DNA of 64,000 nucleotides from Emticicia sp051209875 (GTDB taxonomy: Bacteria > Bacteroidota > Bacteroidia > Cytophagales > Spirosomataceae), in assembly GCF_051209875.1 (NCBI RefSeq), contig NZ_JBNTQY010000001.1, forward strand, positions 2,232,001 to 2,296,000. The letters run 5' to 3'. The notes beneath the pieces are model-generated. The model searched no databases and was not told where the DNA came from. It saw only the letters and a program-made list of their open reading frames with translations. Positions 1-9,394 of this stretch are shown here, in pieces. How positions within the stretch are numbered: the first letter of the stretch is position 1; each line of letters starts with the position of its first letter. Both the position numbers and the translations under genes were made by a program.

Positions 1-814
1 TCATAGGACATCTTTATCTGTCGTTGAAGTAGAGAAAGGATTAGAAGACCTAAAAGCAAATGGGCAAATTTTTTTAATTGAAAACTATTATTGCCTTCAA
101 AATCAAGCTCAGTTAGTTGAAAACCGTATTAAACGAAATAAATTAGCTGAAAAACGCTTACCAACTGCACGTTTTATCACAAGAATAATTGCACTTTTCC
201 CTTTCATTCGGGGTGTTTTTTTATCAGGGTCAATTTCAAAAAATTGTATGTATCCAGATAGTGACATCGATTTTTTCATCATAACTGCCCCTAATCGCCT
301 TTGGATTACTCGTACATTTTGTGTTTTTTTTAAAAAAATATTCCTCTTTAACTCAGAAAATTACTTTTGTTTTAATTATCTGATAGATTTGAATCACTTG
401 AAAATCAATGGTTCAAATAAGTTTTTAGCTTACGAAATCGTAACATTAATTCCTGTCTATGGAGAAGATATTTGTAAAGATTTTTTTATTAAAAACAATT
501 GGATTAAAGATTATTATCCCAATTTCCCACTTGGAAAAATGCCAATGAAAATTGTTTCAAAAGCTAAGTTTCAATATTTTTTTGAAGTGATTCTTTCTAA
601 TAAATTAGGTAACTTTCTTGATAATTGGTTATTTGAAAAAGCACTGGCCATTAACAAAAAAAGGCACCCTGAAACTTTCTTTCAAAATCCTGAAGTTTTC
701 ATCAATTTTCAACGACATATTGCCAAAGCACATACTTCAAACGGACACCAGAAAATCCTTGAAACATACAAAGAAACAATCAAATCTTATACAGAAACTA
801 ATTTTGCAGCATGA
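1..814 (+). CDS. Nucleotidyltransferase-domain protein, 5' end outside window
   Basis: The reading frame is open from base 2, so the gene begins before the window; about 270 residues are visible. The visible N-terminal third is charged and helical and could be a winged helix. The nucleotidyltransferase fingerprint follows: Gly-Ser at bases 227-232, then PDSDIDFF at 254-277, whose two Asp of the D-x-D pair would bind metal. This GS-x(n)-DxD pattern marks the Pol-beta superfamily, including antibiotic and sugar-phosphate nucleotidyltransferases; the substrate is not evident. An ATG inside the motif at 248 is not a credible start because translation from there would lose the Gly-Ser. Its stop overlaps the next start as ATGA, so it is translationally coupled to the radical SAM gene. 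Confidence 0.75.
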   Translation, partial: HRTSLSVVEVEKGLEDLKANGQIFLIENYYCLQNQAQLVENRIKRNKLAEKRLPTARFITRIIALFPFIRGVFLSGSISKNCMYPDSDIDFFIITAPNRLWITRTFCVFFKKIFLFNSENYFCFNYLIDLNHLKINGSNKFLAYEIVTLIPVYGEDICKDFFIKNNWIKDYYPNFPLGKMPMKIVSKAKFQYFFEVILSNKLGNFLDNWLFEKALAINKKRHPETFFQNPEVFINFQRHIAKAHTSNGHQKILETYKETIKSYTETNFAA

Positions 815-2271
815 AAATACCTACGAAAATTCTTTTTTCTCATGCTTATTTTTATCAGCTTGACCCAAAACAATGGGAAGCTCAAGAACCTTATCCGCCC
901 TATAATACAATTTTAGCTGCGGCAATCATGCAAGAAAAAGGATTTGAAGTAGATTTATTCGATTCAAATTTAAAAAAATCTGCATCTGAAATCGAACAAA
1001 AGATTATTGATTTTCAACCACAATACTTGGTTTTGTATGATGATTCATTTAATTACCTTTCAAAAATGTGCTTAACCAATATGCGAGAAGCGTGTTTAGA
1101 GATGATTCGTTTGGCAAAAAAACATGACTGCTTGGTTTTAATAAATAGCTCAGATGCGACTGATAATTATGAAAAATATTTAGATGCTGGTGCAGATTTT
1201 GTAATGCTCGGTGAAGCAGAAATTACACTGACAGAATTGATTGAAAAATTAGAACAAAAAAAGTTAGGGCAGGATATTGTTTTGGATCAAGTAGAAGGAA
1301 TTGTTCTTAAAAAAGAAAATAAGTTACAAAAAACAAAAAAAAGGAATTCCTTAACTGATTTAGAACACTTACCTCAGCCTTTATGGAATTTAGTGAAAAT
1401 AGCTGATTATCAGCAAATTTGGCAGCAAAAACATGGTTTTTTTTCACTGAATATTGCCACTACACGTGGCTGTCCATTTAAATGTAATTGGTGTGCAAAG
1501 CCAATATATGGAAATCGTTATAACAGTCGTTCACCACAAAAAGTAGCCAATGAAATTGCTTTTTTAATGCAAAATTTCAATGCCACTCATTTTTGGATTT
1601 GTGATGATATATTTGGCTTAAAACCTAATTGGGTAAAAGAATTTAAAGATTTTTTGGCAGAAAAAAATGTAAAACCAAAACTTAAAATACAATCAAGGGC
1701 GGATTTATTGTTAAAAGATGATACAATTGATGACTTAGTAGCCTGTGGCTTAGATGAAGTTTGGATTGGAGCAGAAAGTGGCTCACAGAAAATTTTGGAT
1801 GCGATGGACAAGGGAATTACTGTGCAAGAAATTGAAAGATCAAGTCAATTGTTGAAGAGAAAGGGGGTAAAAGTAGCATTTTTTCTACAATATGGCTATC
1901 TTGACGAAACCAAAGAAGATATAAATCTTACATTAAAAATGCTTGAAAAACTTAGACCCTATACCATAGGTATTTCAGTTTCGTATCCACTACCAGGTAC
2001 TATTTTTCATGAAAAAGTAAAGAATCAGTTAAAAAACAAGAAAAACTGGAAAGATTCTGATGATTTAGATACCATGTATCAAGCTTCTTTTTCATCTGAT
2101 TTTTACAAGCAATTACAGAGATTTACTCATGCAAAATTTAGGAAAAATAGAGTTTTAGATGATTTATTTAACCAGAAAAAACAGCTTATTTCATTGCTAA
2201 AGTTTCCCATTTTTTGGATAAATGAAAAGCTATCATGGACGAAACTGAAATGGATAGAAATGAAATCATGA
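811..2271 (+). CDS. Cobalamin-binding radical SAM protein (first of three)
   Basis: The 486-residue protein has the two-domain layout of B12-binding radical SAM enzymes. An N-terminal Rossmann-like cobalamin domain spans about residues 1-150 (YPPYNTILAAAIMQEKG, then GADFVMLGEAE), and a radical SAM barrel follows with the Fe-S motif C221-x3-C225-x2-C228. WIGAESGSQKILDAMDKG is a typical strand/loop motif of the family. Members perform radical methylations, cyclisations or ring contractions on unactivated carbons; the substrate here is unknown. The cobalamin domain lacks an evident DxHxxG motif, which is common in this class. It is clearly paralogous to the radical SAM gene two places downstream, but the usual G-[FY]-P-x-E-T loop reads YGYLDET here. 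Confidence 0.88.
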   Translation: MKIPTKILFSHAYFYQLDPKQWEAQEPYPPYNTILAAAIMQEKGFEVDLFDSNLKKSASEIEQKIIDFQPQYLVLYDDSFNYLSKMCLTNMREACLEMIRLAKKHDCLVLINSSDATDNYEKYLDAGADFVMLGEAEITLTELIEKLEQKKLGQDIVLDQVEGIVLKKENKLQKTKKRNSLTDLEHLPQPLWNLVKIADYQQIWQQKHGFFSLNIATTRGCPFKCNWCAKPIYGNRYNSRSPQKVANEIAFLMQNFNATHFWICDDIFGLKPNWVKEFKDFLAEKNVKPKLKIQSRADLLLKDDTIDDLVACGLDEVWIGAESGSQKILDAMDKGITVQEIERSSQLLKRKGVKVAFFLQYGYLDETKEDINLTLKMLEKLRPYTIGISVSYPLPGTIFHEKVKNQLKNKKNWKDSDDLDTMYQASFSSDFYKQLQRFTHAKFRKNRVLDDLFNQKKQLISLLKFPIFWINEKLSWTKLKWIEMKS

Positions 2272-3053
2272 AACAACCTTTCGACCAAATTGCTAATGAT
2301 TATGACCAGAGTTTTACTTATTCGACAATCGGTAAAGTACAGCGAAGTTTGGTCTGGAACTATCTTGAAAAAGTTCAACTTGGAAACGAGATAAAGAGTG
2401 TGTTGGAGATTAATTGCGGTACGGGTGAAGATGCACTTTGGTTGGCTAAAAAAGGTATTAATGTTCTTGCAACCGATATTTCTGAAAAAATGATTAAAAT
2501 TGCCAACAAAAAAGGCAGAGAACATACAAATGTTTCTTATCAAGTAACTGATTTTCAGAAAATTAATAATAGAAAATTTGATTTGATATTTTCAAATTTT
2601 GGTGGACTAAATTGTATTTCTCCATCAGCTTTTTCAGTTTGGTTAAACGAAAAAATGCCAAGTTTATTGAAGGAAAATGGAAGAGTTATTTTGGTAATTA
2701 TGCCTAAGTTTTGTTTGTCTGAAAGTTTATTTTTTCTTGTAAAATTACAATTGAAAAAAGTTTTTAGAAGGCTATCAAAACAACCGTTGGAAGCAAAATT
2801 GGACGCTGAAACAACGATAAAAACTTGGTATCATTCAGCCAAATTTATAAGAAAAAATATACCAAATAATTGTAAGATAAACGATATTCGGCCGATTGGT
2901 TTTTTTATTCCACCATCATATTTGAATAGCTTTGTGGAGAAAAGACCTAATTTCTTTAGAATATTATTAAAACTTGAAAATAGAATCAATCAATTTAGCT
3001 TTTTTGCTAATTTTTCTGACCATTATTTGATAGAAATCCAAATGATAAAATGA
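2268..3053 (+). CDS. Class I SAM-dependent methyltransferase
   Basis: Motif I of the Rossmann-fold methyltransferases is clear (VLEINCGTGEDALWLAKKG), followed by the acidic motif II in VLATDIS and a motif IV-like stretch DLIFSNFGGLNCI. With the chosen start it is 261 residues, a usual length for small-molecule methyltransferases of the Methyltransf_11/25 type. An upstream in-frame ATG at 2235 would overlap the preceding gene by 37 bases. The start at 2268 makes an ATGA overlap exactly like its neighbours, so I prefer it. It lies between two paralogous cobalamin radical SAM genes, which suggests that they act on the same product. Confidence 0.85.
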   Translation: MKQPFDQIANDYDQSFTYSTIGKVQRSLVWNYLEKVQLGNEIKSVLEINCGTGEDALWLAKKGINVLATDISEKMIKIANKKGREHTNVSYQVTDFQKINNRKFDLIFSNFGGLNCISPSAFSVWLNEKMPSLLKENGRVILVIMPKFCLSESLFFLVKLQLKKVFRRLSKQPLEAKLDAETTIKTWYHSAKFIRKNIPNNCKINDIRPIGFFIPPSYLNSFVEKRPNFFRILLKLENRINQFSFFANFSDHYLIEIQMIK

Positions 3054-4423
3054 TTTTACTAACGCATGCTTATTTTCTGAACGATGATGCCAAAGAGCAA
3101 CGGATCATGAAGCCTTACCCACCGTTGGGTTTACTTTATGTTTCGGCATATTTGGAAGAAAAAAGTATTGAGCATGAGGTATTTGATACAACTTTTTCAA
3201 CTAAAACAGTTTTTTTTGAATTCCTGAAAGTAAATAACCCTTCGATTTTGGCTATATATATCAATTTGATGACAAAACTGAATGTTCTTGAAATCATTGA
3301 ATTTGTAAGAAATAATGAAGGGTTAAACCAAACAAAAATCATTTTGGGCGGCCCCGATGTAAGATATAATGCAGAAAATTTATTGAATCATGGTGCAGAT
3401 TTTTTAGTCATTGGAGAGGGAGAAGAAACAACTTATGAACTCATTCATTCAAATTTGAAAGCAGACAAACTACCTGGAATCGCTTTTAAAAATGAAGATG
3501 GTGAAATCATTATTAATGAAGAAAGGTCATTAAAAAAAAATTTAGATGATTTACCAATACCCAACCGAAAGAAAATTGACTTAAATCAATATCTAAGTTC
3601 TTGGAAAAAATATCACGGTGAAAATTCCTTGACGCTCAGCACAATGCGTGGCTGCCCATATACTTGCCAGTGGTGTAGTCGTGGCGTTTATGGACTTAGT
3701 TATCGCCGACGCTCGCCTGAAAAAGTGGTTGAAGAAATACAAACACTTCAAAAAGAATATAATTTCGACCATATTTGGTTTGTTGATGATGTGTTTACAA
3801 TTTCACACAAATGGCTTGAGGAGTTTTGTAAAGTGCTTGATAGTAAGCAAGTTAAGATTGCGTATGAGTGTATTTCAAGAGCAGACAGATTGAATGAGAA
3901 CGTCATAAAAATGCTAAAAATGTCAGGCTGTTTTAGGATTTGGATTGGTGCAGAAAGTGGATCTCAAAAAATAATTGATTTGATGGATAGGAGAGTGAAG
4001 GTAGAACAAGTACAAGACATGATTCAACTTTCTCAAAAATACGGAATCGAAGCGGGTACATTTATCATGTTGGGGTACCCCCAAGAAACAGAAATAGATA
4101 TTAAAAATACACTAAATCATCTTAAAAAAGCCAACCCTAAGCATTTTACCATAACGATAACCTATCCAATCAAAGGTACTGAATTGTACGAAGAAGTTGA
4201 AGCTATTAGTACAGCAAGCACTTTGAATTGGAGTAAAACTACCGACCGTGACATTGACTTTAAACGTCCTTTTTCACATAAATATTATCAATACGCTATG
4301 CAATGGATTGTACATGAAATGGCTTATTTCCAACGTAGTGACAAAAAAAACAATGCTTTTGAAAACTCAAAAGTAAAACTTAGGGCATTGAAAGCAAGGC
4401 TCGGAATGATACTCAACAAATGA
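3050..4423 (+). CDS. Cobalamin-binding radical SAM protein (second of three)
   Basis: The protein has 457 residues. The N-terminal cobalamin-binding domain (about 1-150) carries ILGGPDV and DFLVIGEGEETTYEL, and the radical SAM core has C202-x3-C206-x2-C209 in MRGCPYTCQWC. Downstream motifs are intact: WIGAESGSQKIIDLMD and the loop MLGYPQET. It resembles the first radical SAM protein of the cluster over its whole length, including a shared YPP near residue 25, so one probably arose by duplication. The expected chemistry is a radical methylation or rearrangement that uses cobalamin and an Fe4-S4 cluster. The start overlaps the methyltransferase stop as ATGA. Confidence 0.9.
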   Translation: MILLTHAYFLNDDAKEQRIMKPYPPLGLLYVSAYLEEKSIEHEVFDTTFSTKTVFFEFLKVNNPSILAIYINLMTKLNVLEIIEFVRNNEGLNQTKIILGGPDVRYNAENLLNHGADFLVIGEGEETTYELIHSNLKADKLPGIAFKNEDGEIIINEERSLKKNLDDLPIPNRKKIDLNQYLSSWKKYHGENSLTLSTMRGCPYTCQWCSRGVYGLSYRRRSPEKVVEEIQTLQKEYNFDHIWFVDDVFTISHKWLEEFCKVLDSKQVKIAYECISRADRLNENVIKMLKMSGCFRIWIGAESGSQKIIDLMDRRVKVEQVQDMIQLSQKYGIEAGTFIMLGYPQETEIDIKNTLNHLKKANPKHFTITITYPIKGTELYEEVEAISTASTLNWSKTTDRDIDFKRPFSHKYYQYAMQWIVHEMAYFQRSDKKNNAFENSKVKLRALKARLGMILNK

Positions 4424-5961
4424 CAAAAACCAAAAATAAAGTATTACTCTTCAATCCTCGAAGTGCCAATGCCAAATACCGAATTCCGAATTCAGTATTG
4501 CAAATTGGGGCTTCGATTCATGGACTATTTGAGTATGTTTTCGTTGATGGGAATTTGGAGCTTGATGCGTGGGAAACAATTGAAAAATATTTAAAAACAG
4601 ATAATTTTAAATATTTTGGTTGTACGGTTATGCCAGGCCCACAGCTTCGCCAAGCGATTCCTTTTACTAAAAAAATCAAAGAAAATTACCCCGAAGTTAT
4701 AATAATTTGGGGAGGATATTTTGCCTCAAATCAGTATAAGGTTTCAATAGAATCAGGTTTTGTAGATTATATCATCAACGGCCCTGGTGATAAAGCGTTT
4801 CCTAATTTATTAAATGCCTTGGAGGAAATCAAATTTTCCTTAACAGCAGAATGGGAGTTTAAAATTAAGTCAATCAAGAACTTGATTTATAAGGATTTAA
4901 ATGATAAAATCATCAAAACTCCAAAAGAAGATTTATTAGAACAAGATATTTTGCCCGCTTTGCCATACCAACATTTGGCTAACTTTTATCCACTCGAAAA
5001 ATATTTAGGTAAAACATATCTTGGCAATAAGACTTTTTCATACCACTCAAGTTTTGGTTGTCCATTTACTTGTTCATTTTGTGCAGTAGTACCGATTTAC
5101 GAAGCTCGTTGGAAAGGTAAATCAGCCAAAAGGATATTTGATGATATACTATTTTTCAAAGAAAAATATGCAATTGATGCCATAGAATTTCATGATAACA
5201 ATTTTTTTACTTCCAGAAAAAGAGTAGTTGAGTTTTCGAGATTAATGCTCAATCAAAACATTATTTGGTGGGGAGAAGGAAGAATAGACACGATTGATAA
5301 ATATTCGGATGAAGAACTCCTGCTCATGAGAAAAGCAGGCTGCAAAATGATTTTTCTGGGTGCTGAATCAGGAAATGATGAATTACTGAAGCAAATGGAC
5401 AAGGGAGGCACGCAAACAGCGGAACAAATGAAGGCTTTTGTTGCCCGAATGAAAACCGTTGATATTATTCCCGAATTGTCGTTTGTTTTGGGTTTTCCAG
5501 CCAAAAATGAAGAGACTGTTTGGAAGCAAATCAAGCAAGACATTGAATTTATAAAGGAAATTAAAACAATCAATTCTGATGCAGAAATTATTATTTATAT
5601 CTATAGTCCTGTACCTACTGAAGGCTCCGAAATGTATGAATTAATTAAGAAATCGGGTTTCCATTTTCCTGAAGAATTAGAAGATTGGTTAAGTCCAGCG
5701 TGGGAAAAGTTTGATTTACGGAAAAACCCACTTACGCCTTGGTTGAAGCCATATATGATTGATGAAATTCGTGATTTTGAAACAGTTTTGAATGGCTTTT
5801 ATCCAACAGTTTCTGATGTAAGATTAAACACGTGGCAAAGAGTATTTATAAAAAAACTCTCCCTTTTTAGATATAAGATGGGTTTTTATTGGAAACCAAA
5901 AGAAATTAGGCTTTTTCAACATATTTGGAAATATCGACAACCAGAAATAGAAGGATTTTAA
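4420..5961 (+). CDS. Cobalamin-binding radical SAM protein (third of three)
   Basis: This 513-residue protein is a more distant member of the same superfamily. Its cobalamin domain includes IIWGGYFASNQ, then DYIINGPGDKAFPNLL. The radical SAM cysteines are C214, C218 and C221 in SFGCPFTCSFC. FLGAESGNDELLKQMDKGG and FVLGFPAKNEETVW follow the family pattern. The C-terminal 90 residues are rich in Trp, Arg and Lys. Unlike the first two it has an extra segment of about 30 residues before the Cys motif, so it probably does a different step. Its start overlaps the preceding stop by ATGA, and the next gene begins 4 bases after its stop. Confidence 0.88.
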   Translation: MTKTKNKVLLFNPRSANAKYRIPNSVLQIGASIHGLFEYVFVDGNLELDAWETIEKYLKTDNFKYFGCTVMPGPQLRQAIPFTKKIKENYPEVIIIWGGYFASNQYKVSIESGFVDYIINGPGDKAFPNLLNALEEIKFSLTAEWEFKIKSIKNLIYKDLNDKIIKTPKEDLLEQDILPALPYQHLANFYPLEKYLGKTYLGNKTFSYHSSFGCPFTCSFCAVVPIYEARWKGKSAKRIFDDILFFKEKYAIDAIEFHDNNFFTSRKRVVEFSRLMLNQNIIWWGEGRIDTIDKYSDEELLLMRKAGCKMIFLGAESGNDELLKQMDKGGTQTAEQMKAFVARMKTVDIIPELSFVLGFPAKNEETVWKQIKQDIEFIKEIKTINSDAEIIIYIYSPVPTEGSEMYELIKKSGFHFPEELEDWLSPAWEKFDLRKNPLTPWLKPYMIDEIRDFETVLNGFYPTVSDVRLNTWQRVFIKKLSLFRYKMGFYWKPKEIRLFQHIWKYRQPEIEGF

Positions 5962-5965
5962 AAGA

Positions 5966-6682
5966 ATGTTCAATATTTTAAAAAAGAAATACACAACTAT
6001 TCCCAAAGATGATTTCATCAAAAGGCTTCCGAGTAGCTTAATTGGTGAAGGTATGCTGCATGAAGGCAATATTTTTTTGTTTGATTTGGCTTTGCGTAAC
6101 ATGCCATCTGAAGGTGCTGTAATCGAAATAGGTTGTTATGGTGGATTATCAACGAATCTAATTTGTTATTTTTTGAGAAAATATAGCCTACAAAATCCAT
6201 TTTTTGGGACAGATTTATGGATTTATGAAGGTTATCACGATGAGATTGGATTAGAAACTGATTGGATGGATGGAAGAAATGACATTTTGCGAACAGATTT
6301 TATGCGTCATATCAAAAATAGTTTTATCAATTCTACTTTGTTATTGAGCAAAGATAATCTGCCAAATACTTGCCATTTAAGCTCTTTTGATTTTTTTGAA
6401 AAGTGGTTAAATAACGAGACAATTGAAGATGTTTTTGGTAGAGATGCAGCCTTAGGCGGAAGTATTTCGTTTGCTTACGTTGATGGAAATCATGCATTCG
6501 AATTTGTAAAAAAGGAATTTGAATACATTGATCAATTTCTGATACCTAAAGGATTTATTTTATTCGATGACTCAAGAGTAGATAGTAAATTTGGAAGTGC
6601 AAAATTTATGAAAGAAATGTTGCAAAATGTTGATTATAAATTAGTTATGAAAAATCCTAACTTTCTATTTCAAAAAAAATGA
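5966..6682 (+). CDS. Class I SAM methyltransferase, Methyltransf_24-like
   Basis: The 238-residue protein shows motif I as GAVIEIGCYGGLSTNLI and later YVDGNHAFEFVKKEFEY, followed by IPKGFILFDDS. The paired D-G-x-H and late D-D are typical of Methyltransf_24 and macrocin-O-methyltransferase-like enzymes, which methylate sugar hydroxyls or related small molecules and often need a divalent metal. This is a family inference, as the acceptor is not known. It begins 4 bases after the previous stop and overlaps the acyltransferase by 4 bases. Confidence 0.82.
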   Translation: MFNILKKKYTTIPKDDFIKRLPSSLIGEGMLHEGNIFLFDLALRNMPSEGAVIEIGCYGGLSTNLICYFLRKYSLQNPFFGTDLWIYEGYHDEIGLETDWMDGRNDILRTDFMRHIKNSFINSTLLLSKDNLPNTCHLSSFDFFEKWLNNETIEDVFGRDAALGGSISFAYVDGNHAFEFVKKEFEYIDQFLIPKGFILFDDSRVDSKFGSAKFMKEMLQNVDYKLVMKNPNFLFQKK

Positions 6683-7755
6683 TTAAAAAAAGACACTTTG
6701 GACTTGATTTATTTAGGGCTATCGCTTTTTTTTTAGTGCTGATAACACATTCATTGTTTATTGTAGAAAAGTTTAACCCAAAGTTTAGAAATTTTGCTTT
6801 TATAGGCAATCTTGCACTTGAAATGTTTTACGCTTTGAGTGGTTATTTGATTGGAAATATTTTTTTTAAAAATTTCATTGAAAGTGACTTTTCGTATAAA
6901 AAAGTCATCGAATTTCTTAAAAATCGTTGGTTTAAAACCCTTCCAACTTATTATTTGATTGTCTGTATTAGCTTGATAGTGAGTTATTTGCAGTATGGTA
7001 ATTTTCAAGATTTTAGTATTAAGTTTTTGTTTTTTACACAGAATTTACATGAAGCCAATTTCTTCTTCTTCCCAACTTCATACACCTTAGCAATTGAAGA
7101 ATGGTTTTACCTTTCATTCCCATTGTTGTTTTGGCTTTTTGTAACGATTTTCAAATGGGATAAACTAAACACTTTTATCTTTCTAAGTGTTTTTTTTATT
7201 CTTTTTTCAACCATTTTTCGCTTTTATAAATATTATTCATTCCCGAATTTACACTGGGACACGGGTTTCAGAAAATCAATTTTAACCAGAATTGATGCTA
7301 CCGCTTATGGATTACTTTTATCTTATTTTCATAAATTTAAGCGTGATTTTATTATTAAAAACACCAAAAAACTCTTTTTAATAGGTGTTTTCGGTATAAT
7401 TTGTTGTATTTTGATTAAAATGAAAGTGCATAGTTTTATTTTATATACACTGTATTTTAATCTTATGCACATCTCAATCACAATGATTTTACCAACTTTT
7501 TTTTACTTAGATGTGCATCAATTGAGATTTAAAAATATCATTCACCAAATTAGCTTGATAAGTTATTGTATTTATTTGGTTCATCTGCAATTGGTTTATA
7601 TTCCAATGGGAAATTTATGGCAGGCCAAAACGCTTTTAGAAGCAATTTTTCAATGTTTTTGTATGTATTTTTTGGCTTTTATGTTGGGTTATTTATTATA
7701 TATATTAGTTGAAAAACCTATGATGAAATGGCGTGATAAAATCAAATTTGTATGA
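6679..7755 (+). CDS. Acyltransferase-3 family membrane protein (OafA/YrhL type)
   Basis: The 358-residue polytopic protein starts with RHFGLDLFRAIAFFLVLITHS, the acyltransferase-3 signature with the catalytic-type His at the end of helix 1. About ten hydrophobic segments follow, including the conserved PTSYTLAIEEWFYLSFPL stretch and a C-terminal VEKPMMKW. These enzymes move acetyl or other acyl groups across the inner membrane onto extracytoplasmic glycans, lipids or antibiotics. Among methyltransferases and glycosyltransferases it most likely decorates a surface glycan or glycolipid. It overlaps both neighbours by 4 bases. Confidence 0.88.
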   Translation: MIKKRHFGLDLFRAIAFFLVLITHSLFIVEKFNPKFRNFAFIGNLALEMFYALSGYLIGNIFFKNFIESDFSYKKVIEFLKNRWFKTLPTYYLIVCISLIVSYLQYGNFQDFSIKFLFFTQNLHEANFFFFPTSYTLAIEEWFYLSFPLLFWLFVTIFKWDKLNTFIFLSVFFILFSTIFRFYKYYSFPNLHWDTGFRKSILTRIDATAYGLLLSYFHKFKRDFIIKNTKKLFLIGVFGIICCILIKMKVHSFILYTLYFNLMHISITMILPTFFYLDVHQLRFKNIIHQISLISYCIYLVHLQLVYIPMGNLWQAKTLLEAIFQCFCMYFLAFMLGYLLYILVEKPMMKWRDKIKFV

Positions 7756-8423
7756 AAAAATACCTCCGAATAATTTATACTTTATTGGTAAAAAAATATG
7801 TGAAAAGGCAAATATCTAAGGATAATTGGATTGAATTTCGTGGATTAAGTATGCTAATTAAAAAAGGTGTTTTTCATCCATTATTTTTTTTTAGTACCAA
7901 GTTCTTGATTGAATTTTTAGAAAAAGAAAGCATTGAGGAAAAGAGAATTTTAGAACTTGGGGCTGGAAGTGGATTAATTAGCTTTTATTGTGAATCAAAA
8001 AAAAAGGCAATTGTTACAGCTTCTGATATTAGCCCAATTGCAATTGATGGACTTAAATTTAATAGAAATAGATTAAGAGCAAAACTTCAAATTATTCATT
8101 CCGACTTATTTAAAAATATTCCAAAGCAAGTATTCGATTATATCATAATAAATCCACCATATTACCCCAAAAAAGCAGTATCTGAAGAAGATTTTGCTTG
8201 GTATTGTGGAGAGAATTTTGAATATTTTTCAAGTTTATTTGTTCAAATAGAGGGGTATTTTAATGAAAACTCAAAAATATTAATGGTTTTATCTGATGAT
8301 TGTAAAATTGAACGAATAGCCGAAATTTCCAAGCCGTTTGGTTTTACAATGATTCTTCTACAATCTAAAAAGTTTTATTTTGAGAAGAATTTCATCTTTA
8401 GGATTGTTAAAATTGACAATTAA
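7752..8423 (+). CDS. PrmC/HemK-like SAM methyltransferase
   Basis: The 223-residue protein has motif I ILELGAGSGLISFYCESKKK, acidic motif II TASDISPIA and the motif IV NPPYYP in DYIIINPPYYPKKA. N-P-P-Y/F is characteristic of enzymes that methylate a planar nitrogen, such as the PrmC glutamine or RsmC/TrmN6 base methylases. The protein is shorter than PrmC (about 280 residues) and lacks its N-terminal helical domain, so a housekeeping release-factor role is unlikely. It overlaps the acyltransferase by 4 bases and looks like part of the same biosynthetic cluster. Confidence 0.78.
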   Translation: MKKYLRIIYTLLVKKYVKRQISKDNWIEFRGLSMLIKKGVFHPLFFFSTKFLIEFLEKESIEEKRILELGAGSGLISFYCESKKKAIVTASDISPIAIDGLKFNRNRLRAKLQIIHSDLFKNIPKQVFDYIIINPPYYPKKAVSEEDFAWYCGENFEYFSSLFVQIEGYFNENSKILMVLSDDCKIERIAEISKPFGFTMILLQSKKFYFEKNFIFRIVKIDN

Positions 8424-8497
8424 TTATGAGAGTGTAAAGGATAAGCGTTAATCAATCATTTTAGGCCTTGATATAGATTCAACTCATAACAATTTTT

Positions 8498-9394
8498 ATG
8501 AAAAATGAATTAAAAAAAATAACCGAAAATCAATTTTTCAATGTCATTGATGTTGGTGCAAGAGGTGGTTTCAAAGATTTAGAACAAATCAATTCATTTG
8601 TAAAAATGTATGGTTTTGAGCCTGAAAAAGAGAGTTATCAAGCTCTTTTACAACAATACAATCAATTCGCAGAATCACACTTTTATCAGTTGGCTTTATC
8701 AGATTCAGAAACAGAGCAAAATTTTTACATTACGAAACATAAAGATATGTCTTCTTTTTTGGAGTCAGATTTTGCCAATTTTGATGCGAATTTTCGTGAA
8801 ATTCCTGATAGTAGCCGCTGGAAAGAAAGTATGGAGCAATCGCATTTGCAAAAGGCGAGAATGACAACTTTGGATTCATTTTGTGAGGGGAAAAGTATTG
8901 ATTTTGTTGATTTTCTAAAAATTGATGTGCAAGGTTTTGAGTTGAAAGTATTGAAAGGAGCAAAAAGACTCATGTCAGAAAATAAAATTGGTATAATTAA
9001 ATCTGAAGTTTCTTTCATACCAATTTATAAAAAACAACCATTTTTTGCTGATATAGACCTGTTTTTAAGAGATAATGACTATATTTTGATTGATTTATTA
9101 TTTTACCCAGAAGCCATAAATCGAATGACTAAAGCAAAAAAGTCTATCAGAAGACAAGAAAAACCAAAGTATTGCATTTCAGGTGATGCGATATATTTGC
9201 CTACTAATTTGAAAAGTCATACCATCGAACAAAAGATTAGAATGGCAACAATTCTGAGTTGTAAGGGCTATTTTAGCAATGTTTTTTCGATGCTCGAAAA
9301 TGACTTTTCAAATACAGAAATTGAAAAATTTATAGATATTTTCAATAAAAAAGAGCCATTTTTTAAAAGGATTTGGAGAAAAATCAATGCCTAA
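8498..9394 (+). CDS. FkbM-family methyltransferase
   Basis: The 298-residue protein contains NVIDVGARGGFKD (motif I), then YGFEPEKESYQAL with the acidic residue that binds SAM ribose, and DFLKIDVQGFELKVLKGA, the hallmark of the FkbM family. FkbM enzymes O-methylate sugars or polyketide-type hydroxyls and are common in capsule and O-antigen loci. The 74-base gap before it is the only gap of that size in the cluster and may hold an internal promoter, though no convincing consensus was seen. It overlaps the next gene by 8 bases. Confidence 0.88.
   Translation: MKNELKKITENQFFNVIDVGARGGFKDLEQINSFVKMYGFEPEKESYQALLQQYNQFAESHFYQLALSDSETEQNFYITKHKDMSSFLESDFANFDANFREIPDSSRWKESMEQSHLQKARMTTLDSFCEGKSIDFVDFLKIDVQGFELKVLKGAKRLMSENKIGIIKSEVSFIPIYKKQPFFADIDLFLRDNDYILIDLLFYPEAINRMTKAKKSIRRQEKPKYCISGDAIYLPTNLKSHTIEQKIRMATILSCKGYFSNVFSMLENDFSNTEIEKFIDIFNKKEPFFKRIWRKINA

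Noticed and set aside
2235..2267. Upstream start for the methyltransferase gene
   Set aside because: It would overlap the radical SAM gene by 37 bases, whereas the start at 2268 makes the ATGA overlap used through the cluster.
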